Shown in pieces: positions 1 to 8,110 of a stretch of DNA of 64,000 nt (position 1 is the stretch's first letter; each line of letters starts with the position of its first letter). The notes beneath the pieces are model-generated. The model did not search any database. It was not told the DNA's origin and saw nothing but the letters and a program-made list of their open reading frames with translations. Both the position numbers and the translations under genes were made by a program. This stretch comes from CAVXEF01 sp963827315 (GTDB lineage Bacteria; Planctomycetota; Phycisphaerae; Sedimentisphaerales; Anaerobacaceae). The stretch lies in NCBI GenBank assembly GCA_963827315.1, contig CAWHAL010000002.1:620001-684000 (forward strand), in the 5' to 3' direction.

Positions 1-1
1 G

Positions 2-889
2 CTTGCCCGAACACTTGCCCGCTTTTTGCAGGTGCCTTTCGCAATATGCGATGCGACCACCGTTACCGAAGCCGGATACGTCGGCGAAGACGTGGAAAAT
101 TTCCTGCTGCGGCTTTTACAGTCCGCCGATGACGACCTGGAAATGGCACAGCGAGGCATTGTTTACGTGGACGAAATTGATAAAATCGGCAAAACCTACC
201 AGAATATCTCAATTACGCGAGATGTTTCAGGCGAAGGTGTTCAGCAGGCATTGTTAAAGATGCTCGAAGGAACCATAGCAAATGTCCCGCCGCAGGGCGG
301 AAGAAAACACCCGGAACAGGCCTACATACCGTTCGACACCACGCAGGTACTTTTTATTTGCGGCGGAACCTTTATCGGCCTGGAAAATATCATAAAGAAA
401 AGGCTCGGCAAAAAAATGATTGGCTTCGGCTCGGAGCTTTCCGGAAAAACCGATGAAAAGACCGAGTACAGTAACATAATCAGCGAAGTTATACCCGAGG
501 ACATCATAGAGTTTGGAATGATTCCCGAAATGGTGGGGCGTCTGCCGGTGATTACTGTTCTGTCGGCTCTCGATGAAAAGGCACTTATAGACATACTGAC
601 CAAGCCGAAAAACGCCCTTATTAAGCAATATCAGAAATTCTTTGAAATGGAAAACGCCGAACTCGAATTTACCGATGAGGCGTTACGCGCGCTGGCGATA
701 AAGGCGCTTGAGCACGACACCGGCGCAAGGGCTTTGCGTTCGATTACCGAAGAGCTGATGGTTGACTTGATGTATCAGTTGCCGGAAGAGGCAAAACCCG
801 CAAAATATGTAATTACGCGTGATATAGTTGAAGGCAAAGCCGGCCTTTTCTCAGCAAGGCAGACAATAACCAAAAAAGAATCAGCATAG
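2..889 (+). CDS. clpX: ATP-dependent Clp protease ATP-binding subunit ClpX (5' truncated by window edge)
   Basis: ClpX is the AAA+ unfoldase of ClpXP, a cytoplasmic ring hexamer that threads tagged substrates into ClpP. The frame is open at the left edge. The zinc-binding domain and Walker A (roughly 130 residues) lie outside, because the first visible residues, LARTLARFLQ, follow the point where Walker A sits in the family. Seen in order: pore loop GYVG, Walker B with VDEID, the RKH loop (GGRKHP), the sensor 1 stretch LFICGG and sensor 2 GARALRS. The TTG at 26 is an internal codon, not the start. The gene converges on the exbD-like gene with a 49-base gap. Identity is secure; only the 5' end is missing. 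Confidence 0.97.
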   Translation, partial: LARTLARFLQVPFAICDATTVTEAGYVGEDVENFLLRLLQSADDDLEMAQRGIVYVDEIDKIGKTYQNISITRDVSGEGVQQALLKMLEGTIANVPPQGGRKHPEQAYIPFDTTQVLFICGGTFIGLENIIKKRLGKKMIGFGSELSGKTDEKTEYSNIISEVIPEDIIEFGMIPEMVGRLPVITVLSALDEKALIDILTKPKNALIKQYQKFFEMENAELEFTDEALRALAIKALEHDTGARALRSITEELMVDLMYQLPEEAKPAKYVITRDIVEGKAGLFSARQTITKKESA

Positions 890-890
890 T

Positions 891-927
891 CCTGAGCGTG
901 TCGAAGGGCATAAAACGCCGGCCCTTC
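891..927. repeat. Dispersed repeat with inverted repeat between convergent genes
   Basis: The core CCTGAGCGTGTCGAAGGG (891-908) belongs to the same family as copies near 18970 and 19645. GAAGGGC (903-909) can pair with GCCCTTC (921-927) across an 11-base loop, so the element could end transcription of both convergent genes. Neither side carries a clear T-run, so this is only a possible terminator. Confidence 0.5.
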
Positions 928-938
928 CCCATTTGGTG

Positions 939-1430
939 TTACCATTCATTCGTGCCCTTATCCTTCAAAACCGCCAGCCGAATGTCCGTTGCGCAGCTTG
1001 CGGCAACACCGGCAAGGGCGTACTGGGCCTCGGCGAAAGGCACATCTTTGTCAATACGCAGGATAATAACTCTGCCCCCGGCGGGCAAATCTTTCAACCT
1101 CGCATCTATCAATTCGGTGATTTTTTCAGTTATGTCAGCGTAGTTTGTTGCCGTGACTTTTTCTGTGCCGACCGCAAAATCTGTTTTTTCTTCGGTCGTT
1201 CTGATAACGGTGACAGTGGTTATCTGCCCTGTGTGTTCGAGGTTGCTTTCGGCGAACCCGCACTTATCCGGTACCGCCACCGGGAAATTTTCCGCTTCGA
1301 TGAACTGACAGGCCACCGCAAAGAATATAATCAGCTGAAACACAATGTCTATGACCGGAGTCATATTAAATGACGACGTGCCGTGTTGAAACTTGTTACT
1401 TGTTCTTATGGGCATAAGTTTTTTTCTCAA
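939..1430 (-). CDS. exbD: ExbD/TolR-family biopolymer transport protein
   Basis: Small inner-membrane partner of an ExbB/TolQ proton channel, which converts proton flow into mechanical work on the envelope. The 163-residue protein has one N-terminal membrane segment (about 21-43) with the ExbD/TolR signature FNMTPVIDIVFQLIIFF. Asp28 sits where the proton-carrying aspartate of the family lies. The rest is a periplasmic domain. Its start overlaps the end of the ExbB-like gene by 4 bases, so the two are translationally coupled. A VWA protein and an L,D-transpeptidase lie upstream, which suggests an envelope role rather than classical TonB-dependent uptake. No TonB gene is visible. Confidence 0.88.
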   Translation of the reverse strand: MRKKLMPIRTSNKFQHGTSSFNMTPVIDIVFQLIIFFAVACQFIEAENFPVAVPDKCGFAESNLEHTGQITTVTVIRTTEEKTDFAVGTEKVTATNYADITEKITELIDARLKDLPAGGRVIILRIDKDVPFAEAQYALAGVAASCATDIRLAVLKDKGTNEW

Positions 1431-2281
1431 CGAAAGGGCGTAGGTCTATTGACCTGTGGCGATGGTTTTCCAGCGACCTCTCGAATCGCCGGTTTTGGCC
1501 TCGGCTGTTGTGCTGTGATGGGCTTTTTCGAACCATCTTTCATTTCAGTGAGTATATTTTCTGCCTCTTCCGTTGCCTCGCTGAACAGCGTTTCGATTCG
1601 GTTCGCAAATGCCCCGTGTATCGCAATCGCAGGTATCGCGATAAGCAGTCCCCAAAACGTCGTAACCAAAGCAACCGATATTCCGTGAGCCAACTGTGTG
1701 GCTTGAGGCTGGCCGCCGGTTGTAGCTATGACGTTAAATAATTCTATCATTCCAACAATCGTGCCGAACAGGCCCACCATCGGCGAGACGTTGCCGATTA
1801 GGTTAAGCCATTCAATTTTGCGCCCAAGTGCCAGAGCCTGTTCCTGCAGTGATTCGAAAAGCAGATTTCGCATTCGAAACCAGTCTCCTCCGCCTTTACT
1901 GATTGCCTTGGCTGCCGCTGTGCTGACAAGGTCGTCCTGCTCGGCAATTCTTGCGGGCAATTGCCCCGGGCCAAACTTTTGTATCTGACTGATTATCTCC
2001 TCGCCGATGCCGGGCGGAACAAGTTTTTGTCGGTGAATACTCAGGCTGTACTCTACTGCCAGATAGACCGCAACAAGTGACATCGGCAAAAGTATGAACC
2101 AAACTATCCACCCGCCTGCTACCACGTATTGCTCAAACAATGTCTGATTCTGTCCCCCTGTGGATGCGGAAATACCCGAGCGGCTGCGCAGCACAGCAAT
2201 CAGCACTACCACCAGCAATGCCAACCCAACTAAGAAAATAGTTTTCAGTAAAAAAGCTTTGCGCATTGTTTGCCGTCCCAT
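1427..2281 (-). CDS. exbB: MotA/TolQ/ExbB proton-channel family protein
   Basis: Inner-membrane proton channel that forms a complex with the ExbD-like protein encoded next. The 284 residues contain an N-terminal membrane segment (about 7-28), a second near 52-72, and the paired C-terminal segments of the MotA/TolQ/ExbB domain, including LIGNVSPMVGLFGTIVGMI and VTTFWGLLIAIPAIAIHG. The tail after residue 255 is rich in Pro, Lys and Arg. It is 33 bases downstream of the VWA gene and overlaps exbD by 4 bases, so one operon is likely. Whether it serves TonB, Tol or another partner cannot be told from sequence. Confidence 0.9.
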   Translation of the reverse strand: MGRQTMRKAFLLKTIFLVGLALLVVVLIAVLRSRSGISASTGGQNQTLFEQYVVAGGWIVWFILLPMSLVAVYLAVEYSLSIHRQKLVPPGIGEEIISQIQKFGPGQLPARIAEQDDLVSTAAAKAISKGGGDWFRMRNLLFESLQEQALALGRKIEWLNLIGNVSPMVGLFGTIVGMIELFNVIATTGGQPQATQLAHGISVALVTTFWGLLIAIPAIAIHGAFANRIETLFSEATEEAENILTEMKDGSKKPITAQQPRPKPAIREVAGKPSPQVNRPTPFR

Positions 2282-2314
2282 TTTAACAATTGACTATCAG
2301 TTTCCTGTAACCGT

Positions 2315-3262
2315 TTAACTATTATCATCATATACAAGAACAAATTCACCGCCACTCTGTGCTGCTATCGTTTCCAATATGTTACGGTCATTTTCGGCTG
2401 GCCAGAAGCCTATAACGTTAATTTTTGTCCTCGGCGAAAGTTCCCTCAGCAAGTTTGATATTCTTTGAGGAAACCTTCGCGTATCCTCGGTTGTCAGCTC
2501 GAAGCCGTCTGTAAGGAAGTAGATGACCGCCGGGCCGTTTCCAGAACCGTCACGAACCTGAATCGCTTTTTCCAGGGCCGCCAGGGCGTTGGTTCGCCCG
2601 ACGGCCTGAACCGAATCAATAAAGCTGTATGCAGCCGATTTGGCTTTTGGCGCCGCACGCAGCAAACGTCCATCACCAAATTCAAGCAGTTCTTTACCGC
2701 CGAAAAAGATAATGTAAAAATACTGGTCAGGCTGCAGGGCTTCGATGGACTTTTTCAGATTATCCCGAACCCGCCCGAACATGCCCTGCATACTGCCGGA
2801 ACTATCCACCACGTAGCAGACCTTACGCTCTTGTGTCCGGCTGCCGAAAAACTCGATTTCGTTCGGCGGATTAGCGCCTTCTATGGAAGACCGGTCCTTT
2901 CCAACGGAAGAAGCTGGTGAAAAGCTGGTTGGAAGGTCCTGCGTCACTGGTTTGGGGGCATTAAAAGTGGGATTTGGAGGCGCCAATCGTTCCGGGGGCT
3001 TTGTGCCGTCTCTTTCGGTAATGTTTTCTCTGACAAGTCTTTTCACTCTCGGCTTAGGCATTACAGGTGAGGTCTGGATAAACTTTTCTACTCGGCTGAT
3101 TTTCGTTGTCGGTGCCGGTCTTTGTTCGTTAACTGCCTGCAAATGTGAGAACCTCACAGCGCCGAAGATTGTCAGCACCGTAAGATGTGCACCGATTGAG
3201 GCCATCCACGCCCAGAATGTCACACTGCCGCTTCGGCAGGTCGAAACCGTCCTTTGTTTCAT
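2315..3262 (-). CDS. Membrane-anchored von Willebrand factor A domain protein
   Basis: A 315-residue protein with an N-terminal membrane segment (about 16-36), a Pro/Lys-rich stretch to about 130 that resembles the periplasm-spanning part of TonB-like proteins, and a C-terminal VWA domain. The metal-ion-dependent adhesion site starts at Asp153 (DSSGSM) and continues with the threonine region GRTNALAALE and the aspartate of FLTDGFE. VWA domains bind protein ligands through a divalent cation. Next to ExbB/ExbD, it may be the part that the proton channel moves. The specific function is unknown. Confidence 0.8.
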   Translation of the reverse strand: MKQRTVSTCRSGSVTFWAWMASIGAHLTVLTIFGAVRFSHLQAVNEQRPAPTTKISRVEKFIQTSPVMPKPRVKRLVRENITERDGTKPPERLAPPNPTFNAPKPVTQDLPTSFSPASSVGKDRSSIEGANPPNEIEFFGSRTQERKVCYVVDSSGSMQGMFGRVRDNLKKSIEALQPDQYFYIIFFGGKELLEFGDGRLLRAAPKAKSAAYSFIDSVQAVGRTNALAALEKAIQVRDGSGNGPAVIYFLTDGFELTTEDTRRFPQRISNLLRELSPRTKINVIGFWPAENDRNILETIAAQSGGEFVLVYDDNS

Positions 3263-3367
3263 CGAAGCCGCCAGAAAACACTCCTTTATCTTATTTATCC
3301 GCCGGAGGCGGACTGAGCTAAATCTAAAACCACAATGCGAACATTGATGGTTTTTTCACCTCTTCTG

Positions 3368-4339
3368 TTATTCCACAACTTCCACTTGTGAGAAGGTCGG
3401 AACCAGCAGGTTATAAACCAGTATCACGTCGCCGTTGTTCAGGCGAATGCATCCGCGTGAGTCCGCTGTGCCGATTAGATTGGGGTCTTTCGTGCCGTGA
3501 AATGCAATGCCGGTTCTGCCCACAGCGTCTCCCTCGACGCCTTCGAGTGCTACCCACCTTGAGCCTAACGGATAATCCGGGTCTTCTGCTTTATATGTTT
3601 TTCCGGTGTCCGGGTCCGTCCACGTAGGTGTTATCAGTTTGCCGCCGGATTTGACCCGCCAGAGTCCTTTTGGCGTTTCCCTGCCCGGTTTGCCCAGACC
3701 AACCCTGAAGCTGCGAACGTAAGTGTTCTGAAGAAACAAATCCATCATAAAAGTCGAGCGATATATCCGCGCGTGGAATGGGCCGTTAATCACTTTTATC
3801 TTTTCTCCCGCCCGCAGGGCTTCAGGACGGTGAATGTTGTTGATTTCCTGCAGAATCTCGTATGGCACCTTGTGCTCGCTGCCGATTGTCGACAGCAGGT
3901 CGCCGGGCCTTACCGTGTAACTGCTGCAGAGTTTGTCCTGTGGAAAAATCTTCGGACTAAACAGCCACTCGTTTGCAAGCTGCGCGAGCTGCTCTTTTAC
4001 AAGCGTTTTCTGCTGGTCGCTCATGGCCATCGGCAATGCCTCGTTTAGCTTGTCACGCGCATCTATGATTCTCGGCGGCTTTGAATTGACCTCTGCCATA
4101 GCCTTGGCTATAAGCTCAGCAGCTTGCGGGTTCACTTCTGCTGGTTGCGCAGATGCATTCAGCGAATTTGGTTCAGCTACCGCTGCGGGCGGTGTCTTTG
4201 TTTTACCGCTGAAAAGGTAGTAACCGCCGATGAAAGCGATTGCCAGGCCAATAATTACCAGCGCTGAAATAGCAACGTATATCCATTTTCTAAATCGGCT
4301 TCTTTGTTTGTCGTATGAATCGGAAGGATAATGAGCCAT
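3368..4339 (-). CDS. LysM and L,D-transpeptidase (YkuD) domain protein
   Basis: Predicted periplasmic enzyme that makes 3-3 peptide cross-links in peptidoglycan or attaches protein to it. The 323 residues comprise a short basic start, one membrane segment (about 18-43), a spacer, a LysM domain (about 140-190, starting YTVRPGDLLSTIG) and a YkuD catalytic domain to the end. The catalytic signature is complete: His281 in FHGT and Cys297 in SRGCIRLNN. The gene lies upstream of the VWA/ExbB/ExbD genes and downstream of the 5-formyl-THF cyclo-ligase gene on the same strand. A peptidoglycan role fits that envelope context. Confidence 0.92.
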   Translation of the reverse strand: MAHYPSDSYDKQRSRFRKWIYVAISALVIIGLAIAFIGGYYLFSGKTKTPPAAVAEPNSLNASAQPAEVNPQAAELIAKAMAEVNSKPPRIIDARDKLNEALPMAMSDQQKTLVKEQLAQLANEWLFSPKIFPQDKLCSSYTVRPGDLLSTIGSEHKVPYEILQEINNIHRPEALRAGEKIKVINGPFHARIYRSTFMMDLFLQNTYVRSFRVGLGKPGRETPKGLWRVKSGGKLITPTWTDPDTGKTYKAEDPDYPLGSRWVALEGVEGDAVGRTGIAFHGTKDPNLIGTADSRGCIRLNNGDVILVYNLLVPTFSQVEVVE

Positions 4340-4360
4340 CTTTAGCCTCCTTGCTCCCGG

Positions 4361-4939
4361 CTACACACGGGCGGGATTACAATATATTATTTCCTCGTCA
4401 GTCACCAGCAAATCCATCGGCATATCGTGGTCTCTCGTTGGCACCTCTTCAATCATCTGCTCTGCGAAAGCGAAGCCGCATCTTTGTGCTTTAATCGCCG
4501 TATTGGCAAAGAATCTGTCGTAATATGAGCCGCCGTGCCCCAGGCGATTGCCTTTTCTGTCGAATCCGAGCGCCGGTGCAACAACCAAATCAATCTTTTC
4601 TATCGCCGTCGGCGCCCCCTTCAGCGGATTTCTAAGGCCGGTGACTTCAGTCAAAAAGCCGGTCTCCAGCGAGTTTATCTGCACAGGTATCATATGCTTC
4701 TGCTGCCACGAAACTTTCGGCACTGCCACTATTTTACCTAACTGCCAGGCGCAGAGTATTGCCTCTGTGGTGTCGGCTTCATAAGGCAGTGATAGATACA
4801 GCATAACTGTCGATGCATTCTGAAACTGTGGTGTTGAAATCAAATTTCGGCACGCCTTTTTGCTTTTAGCGTTTCTTTGTTTCTCGTTCATCGCGAGCAA
4901 ACACTTTTGCAGCTTTTCACGCAGTTGTACTTTCTCCAT
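4361..4939 (-). CDS. 5-formyltetrahydrofolate cyclo-ligase
   Basis: Converts 5-formyl-THF to 5,10-methenyl-THF with ATP, returning a storage folate to the one-carbon pool. The length (192 residues) is normal for the family. The diagnostic motif GHGGSYYDRF is present, preceded by VVAPALGFDRKGNRLG, and the N-terminal basic region expected for ATP binding is seen. It is 28 bases downstream of rarA and 21 bases upstream of the L,D-transpeptidase gene. Its product feeds the same folate pool used by folD and fhs near 57 kb. Confidence 0.92.
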   Translation of the reverse strand: MEKVQLREKLQKCLLAMNEKQRNAKSKKACRNLISTPQFQNASTVMLYLSLPYEADTTEAILCAWQLGKIVAVPKVSWQQKHMIPVQINSLETGFLTEVTGLRNPLKGAPTAIEKIDLVVAPALGFDRKGNRLGHGGSYYDRFFANTAIKAQRCGFAFAEQMIEEVPTRDHDMPMDLLVTDEEIIYCNPARV

Positions 4940-4967
4940 CTGGGTTACCTTTGCTTGCGGTGTTCCT

Positions 4968-6365
4968 TCAGATGCGCTTACTATCTTGTATCAATCTTTC
5001 CAGCTTTTGTAAATAATGCTTAATATTTTTTTCGTATCCGATGTCTTTGGGGTTGTAATATCTTTTCTTCATCTGCGATGGTATGTACTCCTGCGCCACG
5101 AAGCCGTCCTTGAAATTGTGCGGATATTTGTAATCTGTTCCGAATCCCATTTTCTTGGCAGCGGGGTAGTGACTGTCCTTTAGATGCTTCGGCACAGGTA
5201 TTGTCGGCTGCCCTTTTACGTCTGTGACCGCCTGCCAGATGGCTGAAGCCGCCGCGTTTGACTTCGGGGCGCAGGCGACATATATAGCCGCCTGGGCCAG
5301 CGGCAGTTGCGCTTCCGGCAGACCCACAAATTCGGATATCTGCACCGCTGCCGCAGCCAGAACCGTCGCCATCGGGTCAGCGTTGCCCACGTCTTCAGTC
5401 GCACAAACCGCAATCCGGCGGGCGATAAAGCGCGCGTCTTCACCTCCTGCTATCATCCGGGCCAGCCAGTAAACCGTGGCATCGGGGTCGCTGCCCCGCA
5501 TACTCTTCTGCAGCGCACTTGCCAAATCGTAGTGTGTATCACCAGTGCCATCGTAGTCAATCGTTTTTTGTTGTATCGAATCTTTCGCGACTTCCAAATC
5601 AAATTTTATCTTACCCTTGTCTCGGCCTGCCCCCGCGTCTCCCGACGCGAGTCGGGGCGGCGGGTGCGAGGCCTGTGACAGCACGCCGACCTCCAGAGCC
5701 GTTAAACCCTTTCGGGCGTCGCCATCGCTGGTTACCGCCAAAAACTTTAATGCCTTCTCATCGACCTGAATATCATATTTACCTAAGCCCCTTTCGGAAT
5801 CGGCGATTGCCTGCTTCAGTAGTTGTAAAATATCCGCTTCTTCAAGCGGCTCAAATGAAAAAACGGTGCTGCGGGAAATCAGCGGTGAATTGATGGCGAA
5901 GAACGGATTCTCCGTCGTGGCGCCTATCAGGATTAAGACCCCCGCCTCCACGTCATCCAGCAGGACGTCCTGCTGGGTTCGGCTGAAGCGGTGGATTTCA
6001 TCGATAAAAAGCACCGTTCTCGTTGCGCTGGCGGCGAGCCTGTCGCGGGCGGCTGCGATTACCTCCCGGATGTCCTGAACGCTCGCAGCCGGCGCACTTA
6101 GGTAGTGGAACTTCGCCTTGGTATGATTGGCAATCACCATCGCCAGTGATGTCTTGCCTGAGCCTGGCGGGCCGTAAAATATCAGACTGCTGAGCCTGTC
6201 TGCCTCCAGCATCCTTCTCAGTAGCTTCCCCGGCCCGGCGAAGTGTCTTTGTCCTAAGAACTCGTCGAGATTTCGCGGCCTCATCCGAACTGCCAGGGGG
6301 GCTGCCGATGCTATATTGGCCTTTTCCTGCTCGTTAAACAGTGTTTTATTGGACCTATGCTGCAT
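4968..6365 (-). CDS. rarA: Replication-associated recombination protein A (RarA/MgsA AAA+ ATPase)
   Basis: AAA+ ATPase of the clamp-loader-like RarA/MgsA/WRNIP1 family that acts at stalled replication forks. Seen: the RarA start APLAVRMRPRNLDEFLGQ, Walker A GPPGSGKTS, Walker B LFIDEIHRF, sensor 1 GATTENP, and the C-terminal tetramerisation part with SALQKSMRGSDPDA and VGLPEAQLPLAQAA. Residues about 229-247 (SHPPPRLASGDAGAGRDKG) are foreign to the family. They are encoded by a hairpin-forming repeat inserted in frame just before the conserved KIKFDLEVA segment. The rest is intact, so the protein is probably active. Confidence 0.95.
   Translation of the reverse strand: MQHRSNKTLFNEQEKANIASAAPLAVRMRPRNLDEFLGQRHFAGPGKLLRRMLEADRLSSLIFYGPPGSGKTSLAMVIANHTKAKFHYLSAPAASVQDIREVIAAARDRLAASATRTVLFIDEIHRFSRTQQDVLLDDVEAGVLILIGATTENPFFAINSPLISRSTVFSFEPLEEADILQLLKQAIADSERGLGKYDIQVDEKALKFLAVTSDGDARKGLTALEVGVLSQASHPPPRLASGDAGAGRDKGKIKFDLEVAKDSIQQKTIDYDGTGDTHYDLASALQKSMRGSDPDATVYWLARMIAGGEDARFIARRIAVCATEDVGNADPMATVLAAAAVQISEFVGLPEAQLPLAQAAIYVACAPKSNAAASAIWQAVTDVKGQPTIPVPKHLKDSHYPAAKKMGFGTDYKYPHNFKDGFVAQEYIPSQMKKRYYNPKDIGYEKNIKHYLQKLERLIQDSKRI
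5628..5678. repeat. Palindromic repeat inserted in frame in rarA
   Basis: The stretch contains a perfect 6-bp stem, CCCGAC (5641-5646) and GTCGGG (5651-5656), closed by a GCGA loop and flanked by C-rich and G-rich arms that extend the inverted repeat. It encodes about 19 Pro/Arg/Gly/Ala-rich residues absent from usual RarA proteins and keeps the frame open. The outer limits are approximate. Confidence 0.65.
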
Positions 6366-6444
6366 CGGCCGACTATTATAACTATGATACCCGTAGCTGT
6401 CGAAATTATTTCTGCCGCTTTTGGGATGAGGGGTGCACTTCAGT

Positions 6445-6470
6445 AAAAAAGGCCGGTTTTTAAACCGGCC
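6445..6470 (-). terminator. Rho-independent terminator after ilvE
   Basis: A perfect 9-bp inverted repeat, GGCCGGTTT and AAACCGGCC (6451-6470, 2-base loop), is followed on the minus strand by six T residues. It lies 33 bases past the ilvE stop. The plus-strand side also has TTTTATTTT, so it can work in both directions. Confidence 0.88.
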
Positions 6471-6502
6471 TTTTATTTTACCTCATCTGCCAAACCCAGT
6501 CG

Positions 6503-7363
6503 TTATTTCCCATGGGCGTATTTGAAAAACTGTTTTCTCAAAAGTTTTGTAATAGGGCCCGGCGTTCCATCACCAATAGTTCTGCCGTCAATCTCTACTA
6601 CGCCGATGACCTCCGCTGCGGTGCCGGTAAGGAAAAACTCATCGCACACATACAAATCAAATCTTGTCAGATTCTTTTCCATTACCTGCAGCTTCTCTTT
6701 CTTGGCCAGCCCGATTACAATAGCTCGTGTTATACCCGGCAGCGCGCCTGCTTCAACCGGCGGTGTATAAATCACTCCGTCTTTTACAATAAAAACGTTG
6801 GTGCCCGTCGCCTCGGCAACATATCCTTCGTGGTTATACATAATTGATTCGGGCACATTATTGTCCAGTGCTTCAATCTTGGCTAATATGTTGTTTAAAT
6901 AATTCAGACTCTTGACCTGCGGCGGAATCGCCAGAGGATGATTACGAACTGTCGTTGCGCTAATCACCTTCATCCCTTTTTCATACAGCTCCTCCGGATA
7001 AAGCTGAATGCTGTCCGCTATAATAAACAGGCAGCTCTTCTCGCATACGAAGGGATTTAGTCCCAGATTTCCCACTCCGCGGGTAACCACCAGCCTGATA
7101 TAGCCGTCAATAACCTCGTTGGCTGCAACCGTATTTTCAATGGCGCTGATAAGCTTGTCTTTGGTCATCGGTATTTCAAGTCGAATCACCTTGGCTGATT
7201 CATAAAGCCGTCTTATGTGAGCCTCCAGCTCGAACACTTTGCCGTTGTACACGCGAATACCCTCGAAGACCCCGTCGCCATAAAGCAGGCCGTGGTCGAA
7301 GATTGATATTTTCGCGTCCGCTACATCGACAAGCTTGTCATCAAGCCAAACCTTCAGTGCCAT
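6503..7363 (-). CDS. ilvE: Branched-chain amino acid aminotransferase (class IV PLP enzyme)
   Basis: Transfers the amino group between glutamate and the 2-oxo acids of leucine, isoleucine and valine. The 286-residue length and fold-type IV features match. Seen: FDHGLLYGDGVFEGIRVYNG near the N-terminus, the PLP-lysine region VKSLNYLNNILAKIEA, the stretch EATGTNVFIVKDG, and FFLTGTAAEVIGV near the C-terminus. A D-amino-acid aminotransferase or 4-amino-4-deoxychorismate lyase is less likely because the substrate-side motifs fit IlvE best. It is the last gene of the run from the ABC transporter and ends in a strong terminator. Confidence 0.92.
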   Translation of the reverse strand: MALKVWLDDKLVDVADAKISIFDHGLLYGDGVFEGIRVYNGKVFELEAHIRRLYESAKVIRLEIPMTKDKLISAIENTVAANEVIDGYIRLVVTRGVGNLGLNPFVCEKSCLFIIADSIQLYPEELYEKGMKVISATTVRNHPLAIPPQVKSLNYLNNILAKIEALDNNVPESIMYNHEGYVAEATGTNVFIVKDGVIYTPPVEAGALPGITRAIVIGLAKKEKLQVMEKNLTRFDLYVCDEFFLTGTAAEVIGVVEIDGRTIGDGTPGPITKLLRKQFFKYAHGK

Positions 7364-7399
7364 GAAATTCTTCCTTTAATAAGTTCATAAGCTGTAAAT

Positions 7400-8110
7400 T
7401 TACCTCGTGTGTCTGTGCTCTATTTTGCCGTCGGTCAGTGCAATTATTCGGCCGGCCCTTTGGGCGATGCCTTCATCGTGAGTAACCATTACGATTGTCT
7501 CACCGGCACTATTGAGCCTTTCAAAGATCCTCAGGATACCATTTCCCGTCTCGGAGTCAAGGTTTCCTGTCGGCTCGTCGACCAGAAGTATCCTCGGCTC
7601 ATTCATCAAAGCCCTTGCTATAGCCGTCCTCTGTCTCTCGCCGCCCGAAAGCTGATAAGGCTTATGATTGGCCCTTTTACTTAGACCGACCTCTGAGAGC
7701 AGTTCTTTGGCCCGTTTTTTCGCCGTTCGCCGACTTCCGAGCCAGCCTATGATGCCTGTCCCGCCCATCGCCGGCAGGAGCACGTTCTCTAACACATTTA
7801 ATTCGTCCAATAAATGGTAAAACTGAAAAACAAAACCCACCATTTTATTGCGGAAGAGATTTAATTCTCTCTCACTTGCCTCTCTCAAATTACGTCCTTC
7901 AAACCGCACGATGCCTTTATCCGGCCTGTCCAGCGTACCTAATATGTGCAGCAGCGTACTTTTGCCGCTGCCGGAGGCACCGACTATCGCCAGAAATTCA
8001 CCATTTTTTACAGCCAAATCAACTCCTTTGAGTACCCTGACCTCGGCTGCGCCCATCCGATAATGTTTGCAAATCCCTTCGGCCTCTAATATATATTCCT
8101 GTCTGCTCAT
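7400..8110 (-). CDS. ABC transporter ATP-binding protein, LolD type
   Basis: ATPase of an envelope ABC transporter in the LolD/MacB group. The 236 residues carry Walker A GASGSGKST, the Q-loop at FVFQFYHLLDELNVLENV, signature LSGGERQR, Walker B ILLVDEPT and the H-loop MVTHDEG. It overlaps the second permease gene by 4 bases. With two FtsX-type permeases upstream, the set resembles LolCDE, which extracts lipoproteins from the inner membrane. The substrate is inferred from that arrangement. The name lolD is not assigned because other FtsX-type exporters look alike. Confidence 0.9.
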   Translation of the reverse strand: MSRQEYILEAEGICKHYRMGAAEVRVLKGVDLAVKNGEFLAIVGASGSGKSTLLHILGTLDRPDKGIVRFEGRNLREASERELNLFRNKMVGFVFQFYHLLDELNVLENVLLPAMGGTGIIGWLGSRRTAKKRAKELLSEVGLSKRANHKPYQLSGGERQRTAIARALMNEPRILLVDEPTGNLDSETGNGILRIFERLNSAGETIVMVTHDEGIAQRAGRIIALTDGKIEHRHTR

